Origin: Anaeramoeba flamelloides
Taxonomy: Eukaryota > Metamonada > Anaeramoebidae
Assembly: GCA_027625915.1 (NCBI GenBank)
Contig: JANTQA010000032.1
Location: forward strand, 744,001-808,000
Length of the DNA: 64,000 bases
Direction of reading: 5' to 3'
Numbering within the stretch: position 1 is the stretch's first letter; the number at the start of each line of letters is the position of its first letter. Position numbers and translations under genes: made by a program. This document shows positions 41,098 through 53,861 of the stretch, in pieces. The notes below the pieces were generated by a model that was given only the letters and a program-made list of their open reading frames with translations, was not told the origin of the DNA and did no database searches.

Positions 41098-44019
41098 AAC
41101 AAAATTAAAAACAAAAATAAAAAAAATGAAGAACACAAAATAAAATAATTTTAAGGTTTACAATCCCATTATTTGATAAACTATTATTTTGTCTAGGAAG
41201 GGGATTTGTTATTTTGGTTTTGAGTTGATTGATCTTTTAACTATGTATTGAATTTTGGCAGTGGGTTAAAAAGACAATTTGTGACATTTAATTGTTTTTT
41301 TTCCGAAATCTGAATTAATGAGTAAAATACCAAAACAACCAAAGTTAAGTAATTTTTATTTTTGGTGTTTCAACTCTAATTTTCATTTCCCTTTTGGCAA
41401 CATAACTTGATGAATTTGTTTTACAAAAAAATCTCTAAATTTTGTATTTTTGAAATGTACTCATTTAAAAAACACTATTATTTTTAACAATTTTAAAAAG
41501 GGTTTAGAACTTAATTCGATATTAATAGGAATTGAGAAAAAAATGAAAATTTTTAGTAATATTTTTTTGCTTTTAAATTATAAAATTTTTTAAATTTTTT
41601 ATTTGATTTACTGGAGAGATTTTTTGAATCAATTTTTTTAATAGTCTAAAAAAAATTATATTGTTACAATTTTAAAAAAATCAAATATTTGTATTAAAAG
41701 ATAATCTCAAAATTAAATTGAAAAACTGATTTTTTTTCTGTTTTTAGAATATTATTTATCATTTTATTTTTTTTTTTAAGATTTGAGTTTTAATATATAT
41801 TCACTGTTTTTTTTTTCTGCAATTTTTTTGAACATTTATTCTTTTTCTTTCTTAATGTTCAATCTAAAGATCGTTGTTACAACTAATTTCAACAAAAAAA
41901 AAAAAGGTGTTTTTTCAGAATTCGGATACAAGTAAACCAATTAGTTTGCAAAATATACTTAAAAATGTATTAATTTGAGATTTTTTTGTGTTTACAATTT
42001 AGTTCAAAGGTAATACTTTAAGCAACATAGACTAAAATACAATTTTTTGTAAATTAATTCGGAATTTTTATTATGTGTTAAACTTTTTAAAATGTTTTTT
42101 TGTCGAAATTAGTACAGAACATAGACCTTTTTCATTCTGATAAATTGAAATTTCCCATAATAATCCCCCTTCAATTCCAAATTCATCGGTTTTGTTAAAT
42201 GTAAATCAAAATAAATAAAAAAATTTTCATTTTATTATCTTTTAGTATTTTTTTTATACTTAGCTTATTGATCAACAATTTTAATTCATTTTATAATACT
42301 CAAAGTGGTATTAATAATATATTATGTATTCTGTGCTAAAAAATAAAAAAGAATAGCCTCAATAATTTTACTTTTTATAAAAATGTTACTTCTTTTGTGA
42401 AGAAACAAATCTCTTGTAAGTGTTATTTGCAATTGATTCTTTGTTTCTTGTAATATATTGACCTAACCAATGAAAATGATTAAAACAATTTCTCAATAAA
42501 GGAATGTTAAAATGGTACAATTGTTAAGAATTTCGAGTCTTTTGAAAAAAAAAAAAAACATTGTTTGATCAAAAACTTGAATGGATTTTTACTTAAAACA
42601 ACAAAATTTTAAATTGATTTTTTCTTGATATTTTAAAAGTTTATTCGGATGACTTGTGTTTCCAAGTATATATGTTACTTGTTGTCTGGACATTCAATAT
42701 TATATGGATTACTTCAGTTCGAGATAGATTATTATTTTTAAAAATTGAGAGATTATTTTGAATAAAAATCTTAGAAAAATATAATTTTTGTTCTTTTGAA
42801 AGGATCAAAATTGTTTTTTATTTTCACTCCTAATTTTATTTTGATGGTTCGGATCATTAAAAGAAGTATTATTTTTTTTGATTTTAATTTTTACAAAAAC
42901 TTTTAAATTTTTTTTTTATTTTGGATTTGTAAATAATTTTTTTTTTTTTAATTTCGTTAATTAGTAAGGGATTTGAACACTAAACTTAAAAAGGTTTGAA
43001 AACATTTTGCTTTTTAATTTCAATAGTTTGGGAAAATAAATCAATATCTTATATTTGATTTTCAAATATGAAAGATCCCTTTACGAAAAGAAATAAATTT
43101 TGGATTGTAAATCTAGACAGCACCAACAATTAACAATTTGTTACTCAAAATGTAACAATAAAGTTTTAGGTTTTAACCGCATAACTGACAAATAATAGAA
43201 CATTACAAAATATGCTCTTAAAAAAAATGGTGGTTATCTGAACTCATGCATAATTCTAAACGAGTTGATTTGTTAATTTCTAATTATTAGAAAAATAGAC
43301 AATAACACTAAAAAAAAAACCTAAAAACAAAGAAAAAAGGAAATGGGTTTATCTATCCAATAAAAAAAAAACTTAAATAAAAAAAGCAACAAGTAATTTT
43401 TCATCATTTTAAATGAACCGTTAATTTGGTTACTTTCTTTCAAATACATATATTTATATATCAAAATAAAATTTAAAAATTGCCTTTTCTATTCAAGTTC
43501 ATCTGATGTAGGAGTGGAAATGTGAATTTTTCCACTCAAAAAATAACAAATACACAAATCAATAAAAAAACATTTTTACAATTTCAAGATCTCACCATAC
43601 AACCAAACTAATTATAAAAAAGAAAAATTAACAATTAAGAATAAAAATTTGTAACATATATAAGGAAAAGGAATGAACTCTAACTTTTGAAGCAGTATTC
43701 AATGAATTGGATTATAAAATTATAAAAATGTTAGATATTCCCAAAAGATAGTTTACCAAACTCAAAATATTTTCTATTCTCCTAACTTAACATTCTTTTG
43801 ATGCAATAAATATATTTCTACACTTAAAAAGAGTATATTTTGAACATGTTATATGAATAATCCTCAAATAATTGTTAATATCTCAAATACCAGTTCAAAC
43901 CTGTTTGAAATAAATTCCACATGTAACCTGTGTTGTTTTCCCAAATCTCTTCACAAAAATCATTTTTTTTTATTATTTTTCAAAGAAGTAACTTCTATTT
44001 TTAATTTCCTCAAAAAGAA
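41098..44019. other. Divergent intergenic region
   Basis: This 2.9-kb spacer separates the starts of the HPS1-like (-) and SDF2-like (+) genes, so both promoters should lie here. It is very A/T-rich. A small hairpin GAGTGGAAATG...TTTTTCCACTC lies at 43511-43539. I see no repeat family member and no gene. Confidence 0.5.
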
Positions 44020-44649
44020 ATGAAAATATTCAATGCTTTTGCATTTTGTTTATTTTGTCTTTTGTACATCAACTCTTCGTTCTGCGAAGATGAACAGGTG
44101 CCTGTAACGTGTGGCTCAATTATCCGTTTGCAAAATCTTGAAACACTTAACCATCTTCATTCCCACAATATCAATTACGGGAGCGGATCCCGACAGCAGT
44201 CTGTTACCGGCTTAAGAAACACCGACGACACTGGCTCACTTTGGCTTGTCAAAGGAAAGCATGGTACAGAATGCCCACAAGGAAGGATCTTAGCAAATGG
44301 CGATATCATCCGGCTTGAGCATTTAACCACAAGAAAAAATTTGCATTCCCATCAATACAAATCACCACTCTCAAATAACCAAGAAGTTTCTGCTTTTGGA
44401 CAGAATTCGAGAGGCGACAGCGGAGACAATTTCGAATTGGTTCTCGAAAACCGTAAATGGTACAGAGACGAAGAAATAATTTTAAAGCATGAATCGACAA
44501 ATTCATACCTTGCTGATTCTTCCATACAATACGGTAAACCTGTACAAGGTCAAACAGAAATTTGTACACTAAAAAACAAGGACCCACAATCCACCAAATG
44601 GAAAGCAACTTATGGAATATACTTTCCTGCAGAAAGAAACGAAATTTAA
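44020..44649 (+). CDS. SDF2-like secreted/ER MIR-domain protein
   Basis: A single uninterrupted frame of 209 residues. Residues 1-22 form a signal peptide with a hydrophobic core (FAFCLFCLLYI) ending near SSFC-ED. The rest consists of three MIR motifs in the order of SDF2/SDF2L1: VTCGSIIRLQNLET, HSHNINYGSGSRQQSVTG, GDIIRLEHLTTRKNLHSH, SPLSNNQEVSAFG and KHESTNSYLADS. The family length is about 210. SDF2 proteins act in the ER lumen with the Hsp70 BiP and an ERdj3-type J protein in folding and quality control. The protein ends AERNEI rather than HDEL or HAEL, so an ER retrieval signal is absent or unusual. The start is fixed by the signal peptide and by T-rich 5' flanking sequence. Codon use has markedly more G and C than the flanks. 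Confidence 0.95.
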   Translation: MKIFNAFAFCLFCLLYINSSFCEDEQVPVTCGSIIRLQNLETLNHLHSHNINYGSGSRQQSVTGLRNTDDTGSLWLVKGKHGTECPQGRILANGDIIRLEHLTTRKNLHSHQYKSPLSNNQEVSAFGQNSRGDSGDNFELVLENRKWYRDEEIILKHESTNSYLADSSIQYGKPVQGQTEICTLKNKDPQSTKWKATYGIYFPAERNEI

Positions 44650-44994
44650 ATTCACGACCAAAACAAATAAAAAAAAAAAAAAAAAGAAAAAAAAAACAAA
44701 ACAATTAAAAGCCAAAATGATCTTGTGTTTCGAAGAAATTTACAATTCTCATGAACAAAACAAAATCAAAGATCACTAAATAGTTAATTGTTGTGTCTGT
44801 CTTCAATAAAAAAAAAAAAAGATGAAATTTAATCATTTTTTTTGCTTGAGGTTTATTTTTTCAAAAATCTTTAAAACAAGAAGGGTTACTTTGGCTCAGA
44901 CTTTACTTTTTGTAAATTGTAATATTGTAAACATAGTTTGTAAGTTAAGGGTAAGGATGTGTGAAAATTTGTATTTTCTGAAAAAAGCTATTTC

Positions 44995-45185
44995 AAAAAA
45001 ATTTTTTTTATTAAGGGACCAATCTAAATTAAATTATTTTACCTTAATTTAATAGAGATTGAGAAAAGTTTTTGCCAAGTACTTAGATTTGAAAACTATG
45101 TTTGTTTTCATATTAAACTTATTTCTAGATAAGGAATCCTTATTTAGAAATTTATCAAAAAAAAAAATAAAAGCGACGTGTTCCT
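44995..45185. repeat. Dispersed repeat, inverse of 4180-4335
   Basis: It shares TTAAGGGACCAATCT, TTAATAGAGATTGAG and a TCCTTATTTAGAAATTT block with the reverse complement of 4180-4335. Both start with the M7-type end motif. Confidence 0.5.
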
Positions 45186-47089
45186 TAAGCCAATTTTTAA
45201 AAGGTTAAAACCTCTTAATTTTTAAAAAGTAGTTTCCATAAATTGTGTTAGAAAATTAATGATCGACTATTTTAATGATATTATTCTGGATACTTTGAAT
45301 TTTTATTTTATGAAAATGATTCTAATAATTCTCACCATGAAACTTTTTGAATTTAGCCACGACCTTCAATTGTCTGCAAACTCTATGAGTGGGTTTACTC
45401 TTGAAAAATGATATTGTGAAACTACAATTCTTTTAGTTGAAACTATTTCAATAATTCAATGTAAAAAACTACAGGATCTCAGACCTAAAATTCCAATAAC
45501 AAAAAATAAAATTCCACATGATCTGATATGCTAAAAATTAAAAGAAAGAAAAAAAAGATTTTAAGGATTTGAATCCTAAAATTGGAATAGGAATACAATC
45601 AAAAGTAATAATCCCCTAATAAAAAAAATCATTTTTTAAAATTCATAAACAGTTGTTCTAATCCTTCAGTGACAATTCATAAGATAAAGAAAATTTTATC
45701 TTTTACAAAATTTAATCTTGTATAATAAGTAAAATGGTTTTAAAGTTTTTGATAATCAAAAATTTTTAGAATAGAAGAAAAAAAAAATATATATTCGAAA
45801 ATTTTTTGGCATGAAAAAACAAATCCATCAAAAAATGAGATTCATATGTGGATCTTCAATTTATTTAAATTGTAAAAATCAATTGTTTATACAATTCAAA
45901 AAAAAAAAATGATTAAAAAATAGTTTCAAGTTTTGGTGATTTTTTTCATTTTGAAATTTAATTTTTGTCTTTTTTTATTGTAACAAAATGAAAAATTATC
46001 ATCTTATCTTGGTTTAATAGAAATTGAGTATTTTATCTGATGATTTGGATACAAATTGAAGTTTTTTATTTTTAAAAAGACAATTTTAGAAATGAATTGA
46101 AATGTGTATTTTTTTAAAGGATACTTCAAGAAGAACAACTAATTTCTGTGTTTTAAAGTTTTTGATAGAGTTGATTTGGGATGGTTGGAATTAACAATAT
46201 TAAAGAAAGAAAAAATGAAAAGTTACTTTAAGTGACCAACAGTTTTCTATTTTAATTTATAAAAAAAAATAAAATAATAAGTAATCTATAAATAATATGT
46301 GATAATTTTGTTGTATTTAATTTTATCATATTATTTAATAGAGAAAATATTTTACCCAGAAATTATATTTAAAAAAATTTTTTACAATTTTCTTAATTAA
46401 TTAAATAAATACATTTCTTTTCCTATTTTTTTCGATCTATTTTTTTTTTTAATGAGTAATAAAATAATAAAACAAGATAATGATAAGATGAATGGAAGAG
46501 AATTAATTCAATTCAACATCAAATTATTTTCACGAAAGTAGAATTTTAAAAAAATAACAATATTTATTTATTTTTTTTTGAGAATAACTAAAATATTTGG
46601 ATTTGGATATCATTTGGAGAGTAAATTATGTTTAAATAATTATTAAATAGAAATCAAATAAAATCTTAAATCAGTAGGTTTAGTATTAGATTTCAATAAA
46701 ATAATCCCCATAAAAAATCCAAGAAATTTCTCTAAATTACTATTACTTATGATTTTTTTTCAATTTTGTTATCTCGTATTTCGAATTGTAGAAATTGGCC
46801 AAAAAAACAAAATATAATTTTTTTATTATAACATTTTTCTGTAATCTAGAATTTTAGAGTACTAATATAATTTTTAATAACCTTTCATACTTTTGTTTCA
46901 GTTGTCAAGAATGTTTTATTAAACCCTTCGTGTATAAGGATTCAATAAATTAGAAACTTGTCTTTTAATATGTATGCAAGATTCTGCTAATTCGCAATGG
47001 GTGATTTGAGAACAATAGAACAAAAAAAAATAAATAGATAAATAAAAATTATCAAATAGGTTTTTTTAATAATAAAAAGTTTGTTACTT

Positions 47090-47350
47090 TTTTTTTATTA
47101 TTTATTTTGAAGGGAGGAAATTAATTTCCTCTTACAGCTGTTAGGTTTTTTTTTTTACTTTAAGAAATAAACTGAAAATTAAATAAAATTTCGATTTATT
47201 TCTCAAATTAAAAAAAAACGCAGTTAGGGTTTCGAGAATCTAAAAGAATTGAGGAAAATTTAAGTTTTAATTGGATTCTATTAAATTCAGGAAAAACGAG
47301 GCACTTCACGTATTTTTTTAATTTTTGTTTAGAAATTTCACTAAATAATC
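47090..47350. repeat. Nested-palindrome repeat family P, copy 9
   Basis: It starts GAAGGGAGGAAATTAATTTCCTCTTA, nearly identical to the start of the copy at 39073. It then has the GTTAGGTTTTTTT and AAAAAAACGCAGTTAGG modules. The shared opening suggests that this is the true 5' end of the family. Confidence 0.55.
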
Positions 47351-47717
47351 ATAATATTCTTTATTATTAACTAAAAAAAGTAAGGTATTTCCACTCTGGG
47401 CAATTGAAAAAAAAACATTACCTTCTCGTTTAAAATTAAAGAAATTTAATAAATTGTTGATATTAAACAAAAAGATCAAATTTTTTCGATATTCAAGGAT
47501 TCAATATTTTGTTTATTTTTCTTGCATTTTTAAAGATAAGGTGAAAGTTTGAAGCATGGTTATTCATTCAAATTCTCTAATAAATCCTAAAAGTCTGATT
47601 TATTAAAAAATAAAAATCTTTTGAAAATTTTTAGTCTTCTTTTTCAATCCAAAAATCCAAACAAAAAGGATTAGATCTTTTTACTGCTTATTTAATTTAG
47701 AAAAATGAATTCTCTTC

Positions 47718-48075
47718 AATAATGATAACTGGTCTCTCTAAAATTGATAAAAGGGTTTACTTATCAAGTCTACCAACTCCCACCAGAATAATTCCTCTCA
47801 GTGCTTTTGAACAAATCGAGAAATAGGAGTTACGAATCCACAAAGATGAAAATATTGTCATTTGGACACCGACTGATATTTTATTATTGGCTGTAGTGTT
47901 TGTGACCAACTTGATGAGAACAATACTTTTTTTCAAATTACCAACTACTTATCACAATGGTCAATGGAAATCATTTCCCAAAAATCTTGATTTCCAAAAT
48001 CCAAATCAGAAGTGGTGGTCTCTAAAATCTTTTACTTTTAAAATTTACATTTATCTGCATGAAAAAATGGGTTAG
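47718..48075 (+). pseudogene. Unrecognised coding-like segment with one stop
   Basis: One frame reads MITGLSKIDKRVYLSSLPT, PTRIIPLSAFEQIEK, a stop, then ELRIHKDENIVIWTPTD, a hydrophobic run ILLLAVVFVTNLM and LDFQNPNQKWWSLKSF before ending. Composition and G/C are protein-like. It could be a decayed gene, or two exons with the stop lying at a TAG acceptor (GAAATAG|GAG). It does not match the N-terminus expected for the methyltransferase gene downstream. The product is unknown. Confidence 0.3.
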
Positions 48076-48078
48076 CAA

Positions 48079-48742
48079 ATGGAAATTAAATTATTTTGTT
48101 TTCATCAATTAATCATTTTTTACTTTTTCTTTTTTTCAAAAAATTATCAAATTATGAAATCTTCACTTTTTAGTATTGTTCTTAAGGTACCATTGAATTC
48201 AACAAAAACAAAGTTCTTTTTCCCTTGTTTTATATTCACTCATTTTCTTTTTTATTCAAAAAAACAAAAAAAAAAAAAAAAACAAAACACTCATCAGCTA
48301 AATAAAGGAAAAGAGTTATCATTATTTAATTTACTTTTAGAAAAATTTGAAAATAATGAGCCAAACGTTTTGCTATTATCAAATTTGCAATATTTAATAA
48401 AGATCGTCCCTTTAGAAAAATTACCAAAAAATCTGTTTGACAAGATTTTAAAATCATTACTTTCATATGAAAAAGCATTTTCCCAAATCAAAAAAAAGCG
48501 AATGAGAGATTCTTTGTTTGAATCAACAATTGCAATTGAATTATGTAATATGATTTCGCTGATTTATCCAAATTATTCCAATAGTATTATGGAGTACTGC
48601 TATCAAATCTTGGAAAAAGTATCCAAAAACGGGATTGGTAATACACTTGAAATTTATGAATTTGAGGGAGTGTGTTTAATTTTGAAAAGTTTAATAAATT
48701 CTTTCAATAAAGATAATACAAAGAAAGAAGAAAGACAAGAAA

Positions 48743-48774
<32 letters not shown>

Positions 48775-51700
48775 AAGAAAAAGAAAAAGAAAAAGAAAAA
48801 AAGAAAAAGAAAAAGAAAAAGAAAAAGAAAAAGAAAAAGAAAAAGAAAATGAAAAAGAAAAAGAAAAAGAAAAAGAAGGAGAAATAAAAGTAGAAAACGA
48901 AAACGAAAAGAAAAACAAAAATAATAAAGTAATAAAAGAAATATATTTCAAAACAATTAATTTTTTAGCACATGAAGAAAAGAATGTCCGAAAAATTATC
49001 GAAATCAATTTGTTTCCAATTTTAAAGCAATTCTTCGCAAATAAATTTCCCCAAGATCTTTTTAATAATTTAGAAACATTAGTAAATTCAAAAAATGAAA
49101 TAAATTTTCAAAATTGTATTCAAACGACACTTAGGTTTTATAAAGAATTCTTTTCAGAAATTTTAATAAGAGAAAAAAAAGGATTAAAAGATGATTTGTT
49201 TTGGGAAATCATTGAAAAGGGCTTGATGCATTCAAAAATTTATATTCAAAAAAAAACTTTAGAAATCCTCAAATATTATTTAAAATTCCGATCCAATATC
49301 TACCAACAAGCACAAGAAGAAGAAGGAGAAAAAGAAGAAAAAGAAGAAGAAGAAAAAGATAAAAAAAAACAAAACAAAGATGAAGGAAAGGGGAAAACAG
49401 GAGAAAGGGAAAACTATAAAGATCCCGAAAAAGAAAAAGCTTTTCAATATTTGGGATGGAAACAGTCTCAATGGAAGATATTTGTTTATTTACTTGGATT
49501 TATTCAAGCTGATACAAAAAATTTATTAAAAGAAAATTGGAATTATATCTCCGAATTATTTATTGGATTAAAAAAACAAAATCATCAGATTATTAAAATG
49601 ATATTAATATTATTTATTAATGGTATTAAATTAAAAAGATTCACGAGTATAGCTATTATTTCATTTTTAAAATATTTCAAATTAGATTTTGATTTACCAG
49701 AAATCGATGATTTTTTATTTAATCAAATTCTATTAAATCTGTGTAAGCCAAATTTAATTCCGCAAGTGCAAAGAATTGAATTAAATGTATATATTAAGAC
49801 CTTTTTCCAATCGTATATTAATAAATTAACAAAATTAAGAAACACGAAAGAGCAACAGTTATTTTTAAATAATTATTTAGAAATTTTGATGAAAAAGGCA
49901 AAATCGCGTTTTGTAATTGATCCGCATTTAGATTGTTTAATTTATTTAAAAAATATTAAATGCTCAATAAGAAATTCCATTAGATATTCCATTTTTAGTG
50001 AAATTGTTTCAAATATTTCAAAGACTTTGAATGAGGAGGTTTATATAAAGATTATTAAGGCCTGGTTAAATATCGTTAATTTTAATAAATTAACTTATGA
50101 ATCATTTTTTGATTTTATTGAGACTTTTGAAAAATTGTCACATAATCCATTAGCCAATAAAAGGGTTTGGCAATTAATTAAAGTAACGATTAAAAATAAT
50201 AATGAAATACAATCACAATTTTTACAAAGAAACTATAGGTTACTTAAAATGAAGTTTAAAAATTATTTAACAGTTAAAATCCCGAGAAATAATGAGAACG
50301 AGAATGAAAATGAAAATGAAAATGAAATTGAAGATGAAAATGAACATTATTTATTGAATTATGAATTTTATCAATTATTTGATAGGTATTGTAAATTAAT
50401 TTATTTATTTCCAAATAATGAAAAAATTGAAAAAACCATTCTTAAAATTTATAAATATTCTAAAAATATTTCAAAGGAAACCCAAAGTGGAATATATTTT
50501 TCTATATATTATTTACTAATCCAGAATGAATTAATCAATTATATTAAAAATGATGAAAATTTATTAATGTTAATTTTTGAAAATTTATTTGAAATTTTAT
50601 TAATACTTTTTAATAATTTTAATAAAAAAGATAATAAATTTGTTGATCATTTTGATTATAAATTAGTTTTATTAATAAAAAATATATTAATAATGATTTT
50701 AAATGACAAATTTGATTTAATAATTGATAAAATACAAATGAAATTTAATGAATTTTTTAATAAAATAATAAATCAAATTTTCCAAGATTTTTTAATCAAG
50801 AATGATAATAAATCCACAAAAAATGAATCATATTCCAAATTATTAAATTTAACAATTTTCTCAATCTATTTAAAAATTGAAAAAAAAAATAATTTTAAAA
50901 ATTTATTCAAAAGAAATGAAAAAAATATGATTAATGATGAGGATGATATAATTATTAATTTAATTAAAAAAATAATTGAGTTTACATTATTACGCTCAAA
51001 TTTTGGATATAAAATTTTTCCAATAGCAAACGAATATTTTATTTCTACCAAATGGAAAATTTTATCAAAATTATTGTTTTCAATAAATAATAATAATAAT
51101 AACAATGGCAACGACAATGAAAACAACAACAATAATAATAAAAAAAAAATTAATATCAATAATGATTTAATAAAAAAAATTGAAAAGAAAATTTTTAATT
51201 CTTATGACATTGCTACTAATAATAATTTGAAACCAATCACAAAATGTTTTTCTTTTTGTTTAAATTATCAAAATAAAGAATACACTAAAAAAAAAATTGA
51301 TAAAATTATAAAAATTCTATTACCACATTGCAATACCCATCGAAATGTGATTAATATATCAAAGTATTTAATAAATAAAAATTTAATTGAAAAAAAAAAT
51401 TTACATTCTGTTATAAAAAATTTTTTAAATAGGATCTTGAACAAGAAATCAATTATTTCAAAGCCGGGTATGCCAAATGCTATTTCAGCTTCCTTAATGA
51501 CAGCCTTGAGAGATTGCCAAGATAAGAATGTTTGTAATTATTTTTGTGAAGAAATTTTTTTACTTTTAAATTCCATTTACCATACTCAAAAAATTAAAAA
51601 AAAAGATTTAATTACAGAATCAAATCCTTTTGAGTCTAATTCTGAGAATATGAATAACAAGAATAATAATAATAATAACAAGAATAATAATAATGAGAAT

Positions 51701-53359
51701 AATAATAATAAAATTAGCAAAAATTATGATCATTTCTTAGCTAGCACAATAAAATCAACTTATTCTATTGGTATAATTATAATCGGTGTTTTATATTTGT
51801 GTGAAAAAAATCAAAATTTCGCTGATCAATTATTTTCATATTCCCTTTCAAAAAAAGAATTATTTAAATTAAGTGAGCAAGAGATTTCTCATGAAGCTAG
51901 ATTAAATCCAAAATTAGAAATCAAAATTAGGAATTTGCAATTTTTGACAACTTTAATTCCTTACACAAGTATTAAGTTAAAAAATGAGATTTTAAATTTA
52001 TTTTGGAAATTATATTACCAATGGATCGGGCCCTTATCAAAAAAAGTTGTTCAAATTTTTGGTATTAAACTGTTTACAAAATACCCCGAATTTATTAATG
52101 ATTATTTTTGGGATAATTTGTTTACAAAGCAAATTAATACAGTTAGTATTTATTCTGTTTCTTCTTTGGGTATAATATTTACTCTATTTTTTAATTTGGG
52201 ATATACTTTCAACGATTTTTATTTTCAAAAAATGTTTGCTTATTGTCTTTCTTTAAATTCTTCAGGTTCAATACCAGTGAAAAAATTGGCACAATACTGC
52301 TTAATTAGGATTTTTCATTTATACAAAGATCAATTAATTGATTCAAAAATTAATTTAAAATTTTTATTTAACAATAAAGAAAATACCTTCGGTTATTATA
52401 GAACCTCTGTTGAGTATCCTTATGGACTTGAATTCATTTTAAATGGTTCGCTGAATAGTGTATTTTTTGGTATTGACGTTGAATCCTTTGCTGGTGAAAG
52501 GAAGGTCTCCGTATCTATAAATTTATTTGAACAGATTGCAAAATTATTCTTTTTCAATAAAAGTAACATAAATCGTTACACGGGGAAGAAAGGAGGGGAA
52601 AGGGGTGAGGAGAATGTGAATAAAGATGAAGATACAACTATTTTAAAATTAATTCAAAACGAAATCAAAAAAATTAATAATTCTGAAAATGATTTTCAAA
52701 ATGCGATCATAAAAGTTGAACAGTTTTTGAAAGAAAAAAATAAGAAGAATATAAAAAATGATGACAAGGGTGATAAATTAATTAAAAAACGTTTTAACTT
52801 TCAAGAAAAAATTGCACCATGGGAACAGATGGATGTGGACAATTATGAATTGATGGACAAAAAAAAGGAATATTTCTTAAAAAAAAAACAAAATATTATT
52901 ATCTGTGCTTCTTTAATAGAAGATACCGCGTTATTAGGGTCATTGTCGCGAACTAGTGAAATCTATCAATTAGAACAAATGACCGTTAATGATATAAATT
53001 TGTGCAATGATTCCCTGTTTAAGCGTGTTTCCGTGAAATCAGATAATTGGTTAAATATTATTGAAATTACTAAAAAAAATATTCCTACATTTTTATTAGA
53101 AAAAAAAAATCAAGGCTACGTGATTTTAGCTATTAAACCTACAAACAATTCGGTGCCTCTCCAGGATTTTAATTTCCCTGAAAAGGTCGTCTTGCTTTTG
53201 TATGAGCAGGATGAAGATATGCCCTTCGAGTTATTAAAATTTGTAGACACCTCAATTTCATTCCCTCAGTTCGGTAACGTGCAATCTTTAAATAACCATG
53301 TTTCAACTTCGATTTTAATTTGGGACTATTGTAAACAAATAAGATTTAGTAAGAAATAA
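48079..53359 (+). CDS. TARBP1/Trm3-like SPOUT RNA 2'-O-methyltransferase
   Basis: A frame of about 1,750 residues. The bulk is helical-repeat sequence with Asn-rich and Glu/Lys-rich inserts, as in the N-terminal region of Trm3/TARBP1. The last 190 residues match their SPOUT domain: EKIAPWEQM; IIICASLIEDTALLGSLSRT; KSDNWLNIIEI; QGYVILAIKPT; FPEKVVLLLYEQ; and VQSLNNHVSTSILIWDY. In the family this enzyme 2'-O-methylates G18 of tRNA. The Arg after motif 1 is kept, but motif 2 (normally LLLGNEREGIP) reads LLLYEQDEDMP and the motif 1 Asn is missing, so cofactor binding is doubtful. The frame shifts inside a GAAAAA microsatellite at 48738-48855, where a run of 13 A occurs; a homopolymer error or slippage is likely because both sides are intact and homologous. 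The start is uncertain: a CATCAG acceptor before CTAAAT near 48298 may mark the true beginning of this exon. Confidence 0.88.
48738..48882. repeat. GAAAAA hexamer microsatellite in coding sequence
   Basis: GAAAAA units are repeated about 20 times, encoding Glu-Lys in the host frame. Two irregular spacings (13 A and 7 A between successive G) shift the register by one base overall. This is the only place where the TARBP1-like frame is broken. Confidence 0.85.
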
Positions 53360-53641
53360 TTCATATTATTTTCTCATAATTCATTTTTTCTCTTAATTTT
53401 TATCAGCTCTAACCATAAAAAATAAATAAATTTTAACCAAAACTTTTAATTTTAATTATCTTTATATTTTACTTAATTTTTGGTTGAATATTGTTTTCAA
53501 AAAGTGTGAACAAAAACATTTCTTTTAAGAGAATGAAAAGAGGTTGATTGAAGTCAGAAAACTGTTTTTTTTTTTATATACTTTATTAATTAAACTCAAT
53601 TGTTTTCATTAGTGTATCCAATATTCAAATTTAATCAAAAT

Positions 53642-53861
53642 AAACTCTTTTTCAAAAATTGTGACTCAACCGAGAATAATAAATTGAAAAAAAAAAATTA
53701 TCCTTTAGTATTGAAGAACAACTATTATAACTAAATATGATTTGTAATTCGCTTTTAATTCATTCTAAAAATCTATAAAAAACAGCCTGATATATTAAAA
53801 ATTAAAAAAAAATAAAACCAAAAACTAAAAAAAAGTGAGTCACAATTTTTGAAATGAGCAT
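53642..53861. mobile_element. MITE, family M6
   Basis: The left end AAACTCTTTTTCAAAAATTG with GTGACTCA and the right end TGAGTCACAATTTTTGAAAT form inverted repeats of about 26 bp around a 170-bp A-rich core. The first bases match the ends of the Tc1-like relics at 766 and 25752, suggesting a related transposase. Confidence 0.65.

Larger units (their letters stand above)
44650..47700. other. Spacer between SDF2-like and TARBP1-like genes
   Basis: It begins with an A-rich 3' flank of the SDF2-like gene. It contains a dispersed repeat (44995-45185) and a nested-palindrome block (47090-47350). A weaker relative of the first repeat may lie near 46000-46100. The rest, 45190-47080, is low-complexity A/T sequence with no gene seen. 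Confidence 0.5.

Noticed and set aside
45560-45600. GGATTTGAATCC palindrome resembling a tRNA B-box
   Set aside because: It is a simple palindrome with no tRNA arms on either side.
48691-49008. Phe/Ser-repeat frame on the minus strand
   Set aside because: It is the complement of the GAAAAA microsatellite in the methyltransferase gene.
49280-51159. Long frames on the minus strand opposite the TARBP1-like gene, and at 44306-44704 opposite SDF2
   Set aside because: They are shadows of the plus-strand coding sequence with Phe/Leu/Ser-rich composition and no homology.
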